Assembly: GCF_034259325.1 (NCBI RefSeq)
Contig: NZ_JAXIVS010000002.1
Location: 186,001-250,000, forward strand
Direction: 5' to 3'
DNA length: 64,000 bases
DNA from: Hyalangium ruber
GTDB taxonomy: Bacteria; Myxococcota; Myxococcia; Myxococcales; Myxococcaceae
Shown here: one piece after another, positions 58,011 through 64,000 of the stretch
Position numbering within the stretch: position 1 is the stretch's first letter
Layout of the letters: each line of letters starts with the position of its first letter
Position numbers and translations under genes: made by a program
Notes under the pieces: generated by a model
Seen by the model: only the letters and a program-made list of their open reading frames with translations
The model's database searches: none
What the model was told of the DNA's origin: nothing

Positions 58011-59750
58011 TCAAGCCCCCGCCACGGTGAAGTGGCAGCACTCGCGCTCGGCGGCGATGGCCTCCGAGTCCTCGGTCCTCGGAGCGTGGCTCGACACCAT
58101 GTCGGCGGCCTCCCACGCGTAGGGCTGACCGTTGAGGAGCACCCGCCCCTCCGCCACCCTGCGTGTCGCCTCCAGCATCGGCAGGTGCGCGAGGTCCCTC
58201 CTCAGCGCCTCGAAGCGCCCCTGCCGCGCTGGCTCCAGGAAGCGCAGGCGGGCACTCGCCACCACCGCCAGGTGGTACCACATGGGCCGGAACGCGACGC
58301 CCGCCAGCTTCAGCCGCTCCGCCATGCGAATGAGCACCTCCACCGCCTCGCGCGACAGGCCCAGCCCCGGCACGTCCTGGCCCGGCAGCTTCGGCCGCAC
58401 CGCGCTGAACCGCGCCCGGGGATGGCGCAGGGCCAGCCAGTTCACGAAGAGGTAGTCCTCCTCTCCCAGCCGGCGGCGCTCCATCACACAGTCCACCAGC
58501 AGGTGCTCCTGTCCGTCCGCCTGCCCGAGCAGCTGGGTGCGGTCCCCCGCTCCCGTGGAGCCCACCTCCACCCGGAGCCGCTGGTAGCCCAGGCGCTCCA
58601 GGTGCGTGAGCAGGCCGTAGCGATAGAGCGCGTATTCGAGCGCCTGCGCCGTGTAGTGGCCCAGCACCCGCTCCTGGAGCGGCAGCCCGTGCCCCAGCGC
58701 TCCCTCGAGGTCCTCCTGGGTGATGGGCTCCCAGTCCGAGTACGCCTCCGGCGCCAGCATCCGGGAGATGCGCTGGAACCGCGCGCTGAGCGGATCGAAC
58801 CGCGCCTCGATGGGCCGATGTCCCCGCCCGCCCAGCGCCAGCACCGAGCCGGCGAACACCTTCCACGCCTCCTCGTGGTAGCCGCCTCCGGGCAGCCACA
58901 CCGAGGGCACTCGCCGCAGCGCTCGCGCCACCACCCTGTCCCGCGCGCGCGCTCCCTCCAGGCTCAGCCCCATGAGGCCGAAGCGGTCCCCCCGCAGCAC
59001 GTCGCCGCCCGCGATGACGAAGGCCAGCTCCGCGCGTGGCATGCGGCCCAGCAGCGCCTCCAACGCCGCGAGGTACTCCGCGTCACCGCACCCTCGCGGC
59101 AGCAGCACCTCATCCACTCCCGGCGGAGGCCCCCAGTCGCTGCCGGAGAGCGAGCCCACCCACACCTTCGCATCCCCCGCGACGCACTCCGCGGTGCCAT
59201 CCGGTGGGTGCGCGTCGAGGTCCACCACCACCACTTGGCCCTCGAAGCCCTGGGCACGCGCCTCCGCGAGCGCCACGGCGATGTCATTGAGGGCGCAGAA
59301 GCCGCCGCCCCGGCCCGGCGCCGCGTGGTGGAAGCCTCCCGCCATGTTGGCCACCGCGCGCCCTTGTGCCAGCGCCAACCGGGTCGCCTCCAGCGTGCCG
59401 CCGCACACCCGCCGCAGGGTGTCCAGCAGCGCGTCCACCGCCACGTCCGAGGGCTCGACCGCGAAGATGCGCGCGAGCGTCTCCGGGCGCGACAGGGCCT
59501 TCAGGTAGGACGCCTCATGCACCCGGGCCAGCTGCGCGTACGAGACGGGCAGCGGGCGGTACACCTGGGCGGGGCGCACCACGCCCGTCTCCAGCAGGTA
59601 CCAGGTGGTGAAGTCCACCCGGCGCGGTTCGATGCCGGTGGAGGCCTCCAGGCCCAGGAAGGGCAGCCGGTAGGACGCGTCGTAGAAGACGGGGACCCGA
59701 GCCCGGTCCGGGCGCAGCCGTGCCTTCCATTCCTCCAGCCAGCCTCTCAT
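58011..59750 (-). CDS. Histone-deacetylase-like protein with extra C-terminal domain
   Basis: 579-aa protein. Residues ~10-320 form an HDAC/AcuC-type deacetylase: GGFHHAAPGRGGGFCALNDI (His pair), VVDLDAHPPDGT (metal Asp/His) and VIAGGDVLRGDRFGLM (metal Asp) are intact. Residues ~330-579 form a separate alpha/beta region (ALYRYGLLTHLERLGYQRLR, LLVDCVMERR, YHLAVVASARLRFLEPARQG) I cannot name. It would remove acetyl groups from lysines or polyamines; the added domain may bind a substrate. ATG 59750 is used; the GTG at 59762 is also possible. Confidence 0.88.
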   Translation of the reverse strand: MRGWLEEWKARLRPDRARVPVFYDASYRLPFLGLEASTGIEPRRVDFTTWYLLETGVVRPAQVYRPLPVSYAQLARVHEASYLKALSRPETLARIFAVEPSDVAVDALLDTLRRVCGGTLEATRLALAQGRAVANMAGGFHHAAPGRGGGFCALNDIAVALAEARAQGFEGQVVVVDLDAHPPDGTAECVAGDAKVWVGSLSGSDWGPPPGVDEVLLPRGCGDAEYLAALEALLGRMPRAELAFVIAGGDVLRGDRFGLMGLSLEGARARDRVVARALRRVPSVWLPGGGYHEEAWKVFAGSVLALGGRGHRPIEARFDPLSARFQRISRMLAPEAYSDWEPITQEDLEGALGHGLPLQERVLGHYTAQALEYALYRYGLLTHLERLGYQRLRVEVGSTGAGDRTQLLGQADGQEHLLVDCVMERRRLGEEDYLFVNWLALRHPRARFSAVRPKLPGQDVPGLGLSREAVEVLIRMAERLKLAGVAFRPMWYHLAVVASARLRFLEPARQGRFEALRRDLAHLPMLEATRRVAEGRVLLNGQPYAWEAADMVSSHAPRTEDSEAIAAERECCHFTVAGA

Positions 59751-59831
59751 CCGCGGGCCCACCCTACGCCTCGCACGACGCGGGAGGGTGGATTTTCGTG
59801 GGCCCCCTGGGCGGGCGCCGCCCGAGCGCCG

Positions 59832-60605
59832 CTACCCAGGCTCCCGACCCGAGACGTCCGGCATCTGCTCGGACGTGTCCGCGCCCTTGAGCACCTCTTC
59901 GCGCAGCGCCGGGCTGCGCCGCTTCACCGCGCGCACCAGCAGCGTGCAGAGCAACGCCCAGGCCAGTCCCGCCATCCACCCGCCCAGCACATCCGTGAGG
60001 TAATGCACCCCCAGGAACACCCGCGTCAGCCCCACCAGGAAGCTCAGGAGCATCCCCACGGTCAGCACGTACACCTTGAGCCGCCGGCGCAAGGTGAGCT
60101 GCGACAGCAGCGCGCCCAGCGTGAGGTACACGATGGCCGACAGCATCGCGTGGCCACTGGGGAAGCTCGGGGCGAACACCTCGGCCAGGTGCGGCACCAC
60201 CGAGGGCCGGGGCCGGGCGAAGAGCTCCTTGAGCACGCTGTTGAGCACCGCCCCGCCCACCGTGGAGCCGGCCACCAGCAGCAGCGAGCGGAAGTGGCGC
60301 ACCAGCGCCAGGAAGCCGCACACCGCCAGGGTGACCATCGTCAGCACCGTCCCGCTGCCCAGCGCCGTCACGTCCCGCGCCGCTCCCCGCAGCCACCGGG
60401 GCCCCACGGGCACCTCGGGAGCGTCCGCCTTGCGCAGCGCGCGCACGATGGCCTCATCGTAGGTCTGCGTGTCCTTCTCGAGGACCTCGTCAGCCAGCAC
60501 CACGAAGCCCAGGCAGCAGCCCACGATGACGAGCAACATCACGAGCAGTCGTGCCCCATCCGGGCCTGGCAGCAGGGAGCTCCACTCGCGCAAGGGACGC
60601 CACAT
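59832..60605 (-). CDS. PAP2-family membrane phosphatase
   Basis: 257-aa membrane protein with about six hydrophobic segments. The lipid phosphatase motifs are K-x5-RP in KELFARPRP, PSGH in SFPSGHAMLS and the third motif in GLTRVFLGVHYLTDVLGG (R-x5-H-x3-D kept). It could dephosphorylate undecaprenyl diphosphate or phosphatidic acid at the outer face of the cell membrane. The C-terminus is soluble and Glu/Asp-rich. No ribosome site precedes ATG 60605. Confidence 0.9.
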   Translation of the reverse strand: MWRPLREWSSLLPGPDGARLLVMLLVIVGCCLGFVVLADEVLEKDTQTYDEAIVRALRKADAPEVPVGPRWLRGAARDVTALGSGTVLTMVTLAVCGFLALVRHFRSLLLVAGSTVGGAVLNSVLKELFARPRPSVVPHLAEVFAPSFPSGHAMLSAIVYLTLGALLSQLTLRRRLKVYVLTVGMLLSFLVGLTRVFLGVHYLTDVLGGWMAGLAWALLCTLLVRAVKRRSPALREEVLKGADTSEQMPDVSGREPG

Positions 60606-60698
60606 GCGCCCACCCTATGCACTCCCGCCGCGCCTGGGGGGCTTCTCGCTCGCGCCGCCGCCGGGTAGTACACAGAGTCCCGCCCGGGGGCCGGGGGT

Positions 60699-60938
60699 TC
60701 AGGACACGCGGATGCGGTCCCGCGCCGCGTTCCCCAGCACGGCGCTCACCACACAGAAGAAGTGGAGGATGATTCCTGGGAAGACCAACAGGGCGTAGCC
60801 CACCCCCGTGAAGAGGAACCACAGCAGGGCGCCCCAGAACTGGCCCTTGTAGAGCTGCCCCAGCCCCGGAACGAAGAAGGACAGCGCTCCGGCGATCACC
60901 GGGTTGAAGCGGCGGGCGCGGACGACTTCGTAGCTCAT
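60699..60938 (-). CDS. TM2-like small membrane protein
   Basis: 79-aa protein with two membrane helices: NPVIAGALSFFVPGLGQLYK and WGALLWFLFTGVGYALLVF joined by a short GQFWG turn, then GIILHFFCVVSAVLG. This is the TM2/DUF5683-like layout of small bacterial membrane proteins of unknown role. ATG 60938 has GGAG 7 bases upstream; the frame extends upstream but that part lacks features. It is 93 bases from the PAP2 gene on the same strand. Confidence 0.78.
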   Translation of the reverse strand: MSYEVVRARRFNPVIAGALSFFVPGLGQLYKGQFWGALLWFLFTGVGYALLVFPGIILHFFCVVSAVLGNAARDRIRVS

Positions 60939-61113
60939 GACGGCTCCGGGCTGCGGACAGGGGGAAACCCTACCTACAGAGTAACCCGGCCCGGGGCTGG
61001 GGTCGAATTGGCGGCCGGTGCGGGTCCAGGCGTACATCCCTGAACGGCCCTCCCTTCAGCGCCGTTGTCCTCCCGGCCCAGGCTGCTATCACTGCCCTCC
61101 GGAGGGAACGCAC

Positions 61114-62520
61114 TTGGCCATCGCCACCATCGACCCGACGACCGGAAAGACGCTCCGCAGCTTCAACGCTCACTCGGCAGAGGAGCTCGAAGCGCGGCTG
61201 AAGCTCGCCGAGGAGACCTTCCGCGCCTACCGCCACACCGCGCTGGCCGACCGGCGGCGCTGGCTGGCTCGCGCCGCGGAATTGCTGGAGAGCGAGGCCG
61301 AGCACTTCGGCCGCCTCATGACGCAGGAGATGGGCAAGCCCTTCGAGGCCGCCAAGGCCGAGTCCCAGAAGTGCGCCTCGGCCTGCCGCTACTACGTGGA
61401 GCACGGCGAGGCGTACCTGCGCGACGAGTCGATCGACGTCGGCGGCGACCGCAGCTTCGTGCGCTACCAGCCGCTGGGCGCGGTGCTGGCCATCATGCCG
61501 TGGAACTTCCCCTTCTGGCAGGTGGTCCGCTTCGCCGCTCCGGCGCTGATGGCCGGCAACGTGGGCCTGCTCAAGCACGCGCACAACGTGCCGCAGTGCG
61601 CCCTGGCGCTCGAGGACCTGTTCCTGCGCGCGGGCTTCCCCAAGGGCGCCTTCCAGACGCTGCTCATCGAGACGGGGGACATCGCCCGCGTGATTGAGGA
61701 CCCGCGCGTGAAGGCGGTCACCCTCACCGGCAGCGAGGGGGCGGGGCGCGCGGTGGGAGGCCAGGCGGGCCGGGCCCTGAAGAAGGTGGTGCTGGAGCTG
61801 GGCGGGAGCGACCCGTTCATCGTCATGCCGAGCGCGAAGCTGGAACTGGCGGTGGAGACGGCGGTGAAGGCGCGGCTCATCAACAACGGCCAGTCCTGCA
61901 TCGCCGCCAAGCGCTTCATCGTCCACGAGGCCATCTACCCCGAGTTCGAGCGGCGCTTCGTGGAGCGCATGCGCCGGGTGGTGGTGGGCGACCCCATGGA
62001 GGCGAAGACGGAGGTGGGCCCCCTGGCCACCGAGGGCATCCGCCAGGGGCTGCACGCGCAGGTGGAGAAGAGCGTGGCGCAGGGCACCCGGCTGCTGGTG
62101 GGCGGCAAGCTGTCCTCGGGGCAGGGCTTCTACTACCCGCCCACGGTGCTGGCGGACGCGGCGCCGGGCTCTCCGGCCGCGTGCGAGGAGCTGTTCGGCC
62201 CGGTGGCCGTGCTCTCACGCGCACGGGACGTGGAGCACGCCATCACGCTCGCCAATGACTCTCCCTACGGGCTGGGCGCCAGCGTGTGGACGCACGACGA
62301 GGCGGAGGCGCGCCGCTTCATCGATGGCATCGAGACGGGCATGGTGTTCGTCAACGCCATGGTGGCCTCGGATCCGCGGCTGCCGTTCGGCGGGGTGAAG
62401 CACTCGGGGCACGGCCGCGAGCTGGCGCTGCACGGCATTCGCGAGTTCCTCAACGCGAAGACGGTGCGCATCACCTCGGGCACCACCGCGCCGCCCACCC
62501 AGGCCTCCGTCAGCGAGTAG
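61114..62520 (+). CDS. sad: Succinate-semialdehyde dehydrogenase, Sad/YneI type
   Basis: 468-aa ALDH closely resembling E. coli Sad (YneI) as I know it: MTQEMGKPFEAAKAESQK, AIMPWNFPFWQVVRFAAPAL, VLELGGSDPFIV (Glu) and NNGQSCIAAKRFIV (Cys) are in place, with FGGVKHSGHGRELA at the end. It should oxidise succinate semialdehyde to succinate with NAD(P). TTG 61114 is used because GGAGGG lies 8 bases upstream and the family begins here. It is monocistronic and ends 11 bases into the next convergent gene. Confidence 0.9.
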   Translation: MAIATIDPTTGKTLRSFNAHSAEELEARLKLAEETFRAYRHTALADRRRWLARAAELLESEAEHFGRLMTQEMGKPFEAAKAESQKCASACRYYVEHGEAYLRDESIDVGGDRSFVRYQPLGAVLAIMPWNFPFWQVVRFAAPALMAGNVGLLKHAHNVPQCALALEDLFLRAGFPKGAFQTLLIETGDIARVIEDPRVKAVTLTGSEGAGRAVGGQAGRALKKVVLELGGSDPFIVMPSAKLELAVETAVKARLINNGQSCIAAKRFIVHEAIYPEFERRFVERMRRVVVGDPMEAKTEVGPLATEGIRQGLHAQVEKSVAQGTRLLVGGKLSSGQGFYYPPTVLADAAPGSPAACEELFGPVAVLSRARDVEHAITLANDSPYGLGASVWTHDEAEARRFIDGIETGMVFVNAMVASDPRLPFGGVKHSGHGRELALHGIREFLNAKTVRITSGTTAPPTQASVSE

Positions 62521-63526
62521 GCACCCGCGTGCCGGGGGCGCGGTGGACCTCCTCCAGCGCCTCCGTCACCGCCTCCATCTCCGTGCCCAGCTGCTCCACG
62601 CTGCGGCGCAAGCCCGCACCCGCCACGTCCTCCGAGGCCGCGTCCGCCGTGCGCACCCGCAGCACCTGCGTGTAGAGGTTCTCCAGCGTGTAGTAGAGCC
62701 GCGTGTGCTCGGCCTCCAGGCGCGCGGCCGCCGTGGCCAGCTCCGCTCGCTGGCGCCGCTGCTCGTCCAGCACCGCCAGCGCCGAGGCGAGGCGCTCCTT
62801 CACCACCGCGTCCGCCTCCGCCTCCACCCGGGCCGAGAGCGACGCGCGCTCTTCCGCAAGCCTGCGCTCGTCCTCGGGTGAAATGAGCGTCCGCAGCTCC
62901 CGCTCCCGGCTGAGCAGCGCGTGGCAGCTGCGCCGCAGCGCCTCCACCGTCTGTTCGGGGGCATGCACCACGTCGCGCAGCGCCCCTGACCCCGTGCTCA
63001 GCTCGGCCAACAGCTTGTCGCACAGCGCGTCCACCCGGGCCATGCGTGGATCCACGGGCTCCACCGGGAGCGGCTCGGGAAGGGTGGCCCCTTCTGGTTC
63101 CGCGAGGGGCCTGCCCTGCCGCGTCCGCCGGGGGAGGAGCTGGCGCGCCGCCATCTGCCCGAAGACGAAGACGGCGATGAAGATGAGCCACCAGTAGGCC
63201 CGTGGGTAGCGCAGGGCGATGAGCAGCGTCACCAGCGCGCCCACCGCGTACACGATGCCGAGCACCGGGTTGCGAGAGGCCTCCTCGCGGGCCGAGTGCT
63301 CGGCGCGGCGCGTCTTGCGCTCCGCCCGCCTCGCCGCTCGCCTCGCCTGCTTCTTCCACCGCTTCTCCCAGTGGCGGCGCTCTTGCCTGCTCGGCAGGCG
63401 GCCCATCTGCCGCACCCAGGCCTCCATGGCCTGCGCCTGGCGCTCCTGGCCCTCGGCCAGTGCCTGCTCCAGCCGGTACAGCCGGTGCTGTGGGGTTGAG
63501 GACAGCGGGGACGGGTCGTGGTTCAC
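62510..63526 (-). CDS. Membrane-anchored coiled-coil protein
   Basis: 338-aa protein. A helical, basic N-terminal part (about 12-85, RRAARRAERKTRRAEHS) precedes two adjacent membrane helices (about 87-125, VLGIVYAVGALVTLLIALRY, WWLIFIAVFVFGQ). The C-terminal ~200 residues form helical coiled coils (LLSRERELRTLISPEDERRL, EEVHRAPGTR at the end). Related to no named family I can place. It may be a membrane organiser or envelope-linked scaffold. GTG 63526 lacks a ribosome site, so the start is open. Confidence 0.75.
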   Translation of the reverse strand: MNHDPSPLSSTPQHRLYRLEQALAEGQERQAQAMEAWVRQMGRLPSRQERRHWEKRWKKQARRAARRAERKTRRAEHSAREEASRNPVLGIVYAVGALVTLLIALRYPRAYWWLIFIAVFVFGQMAARQLLPRRTRQGRPLAEPEGATLPEPLPVEPVDPRMARVDALCDKLLAELSTGSGALRDVVHAPEQTVEALRRSCHALLSRERELRTLISPEDERRLAEERASLSARVEAEADAVVKERLASALAVLDEQRRQRAELATAAARLEAEHTRLYYTLENLYTQVLRVRTADAASEDVAGAGLRRSVEQLGTEMEAVTEALEEVHRAPGTRVPTR

Positions 63527-63639
63527 GCAGTGAGGCTAAGCACTGCCCGGAAAAATCGCGTCGCGGACCGGGGGGAGTATCAGGCCCACCCCAATCCGCG
63601 ACGCGCCAACACTCACGAAAGAAGACACTCAACGACCGA

Positions 63640-63684
63640 TGACCGTGGGCCGAGACGGGGGGAGTTCGCCTCAGCCCACGGTCA
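63640..63684. repeat. 11-bp perfect inverted repeat
   Basis: TGACCGTGGGC (63640-63650) and GCCCACGGTCA (63674-63684) are perfect partners with 23 bases between. It lies in the 3'/intergenic space after the last complete gene, so it may be a terminator or transposon-like end. Confidence 0.45.
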
Positions 63685-63805
63685 CCTCGGGATGTTGACC
63701 TGGATCCCGAGCCATCCGCTTCGTCAGGGCGGACGGGATGGGCTTAAGCACCTGCCGTGCCAGCACCGGCCCCATGCTCCCGGGACGGGCCAAGTCCTTG
63801 GATCC

Positions 63806-64000
63806 TCAGGCGGAGGGGGCTCCAGTCCATGCCCTGCCGCAGGGCACAGTGGAGTCACAGTCTCGCCCGGTGGACGGGCGTCCAAGTTCCCGGACTGTGA
63901 AGAGAGGCGCCTGGCGCAAAAGTGCGTTAGGGAGGAGCCCTCCGCCCGCCGGGGTCGCCGCTTCGATGACCTTTCCCGCCTCGTCCCGCCGCTTCCAGGT
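63806..64000 (-). CDS. Possible C-terminal end of a truncated gene
   Basis: An open frame enters from the window edge and runs 64 codons to TGA. It starts TWKRRDEAGKVIEAATPAGG, with G/C-rich third bases in the first ~23 codons. Beyond that the codon bias weakens and the frame overlaps the structured element above, so the true end may be a frameshifted remnant. No function can be given. Low confidence that it is coding. Confidence 0.25.
   Translation of the reverse strand, partial: TWKRRDEAGKVIEAATPAGGGLLPNALLRQAPLFTVRELGRPSTGRDCDSTVPCGRAWTGAPSA
63831..63900 (+). other. Multi-stem structured intergenic element
   Basis: Three stems lie in series: GCCCT/AGGGC (63831-63845), CGCCCG/CGGGCG (63864-63880), enclosed by TCACAGTC/GACTGTGA (63855-63862, 63893-63900). 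The arrangement suggests RNA folding, either a leader of a gene beyond the window or a small RNA. I found no match to a known riboswitch. The stretch from 63527 has no complete gene. Confidence 0.35.

Noticed and set aside
58032-60668. Long plus-strand open frame opposite the HDAC-like and PAP2 genes
   Set aside because: Same reason: composition and lack of motifs mark it as antisense to real genes.
63831-63900. Cobalamin riboswitch, tmRNA or RNase P RNA
   Set aside because: The stems are present, but none of the conserved boxes of these RNAs could be matched.
1-64000. tRNA, rRNA, insertion sequences or prophage genes
   Set aside because: No sequence with a convincing cloverleaf, rRNA core, transposase or phage structural gene was found on either strand by reading.

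Overview
The window comes from a very GC-rich (about 68-70%) genome with dense, short-gapped genes and strong third-position G/C bias. The gene content points to a myxobacterium of the suborder Cystobacterineae (Myxococcus/Cystobacter/Archangium-like). The clearest marker is a full pomX-pomZ-pomY cell-division-positioning cluster, whose PomX N-terminus and PomZ sequence closely resemble the Myxococcus xanthus proteins as I remember them. Other signs are the many PAS/GAF histidine kinases, a Ser/Thr kinase fused to a PilZ-like domain, numerous lipoproteins, and an ECF sigma/zinc-finger anti-sigma pair. I saw no rRNA, tRNA, CRISPR array, transposase or prophage gene.

Layout. 0-2.2 kb: SGNH-hydrolase lipoprotein and two small genes. 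2.2-11.2 kb (minus strand): a closely packed run read MoxR ATPase -> VWA protein -> protein with a degraded P-loop and a DUF559-like nuclease -> small DNA-binding-like protein -> 1073-aa AAA + HerA-like double ATPase -> subtilisin-like protease. This is the best candidate for an undescribed conflict or defence system. 11.4-16.5 kb: lipoprotein, EEP phosphatase/nuclease, J-domain protein, PAS sensor kinase, and a 58-aa protein followed by a clear hairpin. 16.5-22.2 kb: ECF sigma/anti-sigma-TPR, TspO, two overlapping ferritin-like genes, and a myxobacterial orphan. 22.3-27.8 kb: CHASE2 class III cyclase followed by a tandem duplication of an SH3b-M48 protease gene pair. 27.8-29.7 kb: sulfatase-modifying-factor-like protein plus a secreted protein.

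29.7-33.7 kb: pomX, pomZ, pomY. 33.7-34.55 kb: an 860-base gene-poor region holding four related palindromes, three of them spaced exactly 67 bases apart. 34.5-39.5 kb: XRE regulator, desaturase/AraC pair, sensor kinase, GST, PLD-like protein. 39.5-45.9 kb (plus strand): TetR, SDR, two paralogous ALDH3-type dehydrogenases, B3/B4 protein, and a phosphotransferase that seems to start at CTG. 45.9-52.5 kb: gluconokinase, SWIM-fused ATP-dependent DNA ligase, STPK-PilZ, Cys-rich lipoprotein, ceramidase. 52.5-56.8 kb: divergent hybrid kinase and a degenerate GAF kinase lacking the phospho-accepting His. 56.9-58.0 kb: two-gene lipoprotein unit with a JAMM-like domain, read from a promoter with an inverted repeat. 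58.0-63.5 kb: HDAC-like protein with an extra C-terminal domain, PAP2 phosphatase, TM2-like protein, a Sad/YneI-type succinate-semialdehyde dehydrogenase, and a coiled-coil membrane protein. The last 470 bases hold inverted repeats and possibly the end of a truncated gene.

Working together. PomX/Y/Z form the Z-ring positioning machinery. The sigma factor and its overlapping anti-sigma gene form a surface-stress switch. The TetR gene probably controls the aldehyde-oxidising operon behind it. MoxR/VWA and the nuclease/HerA genes may form one NTP-dependent assembly; this last point is inference from gene order and domains only.
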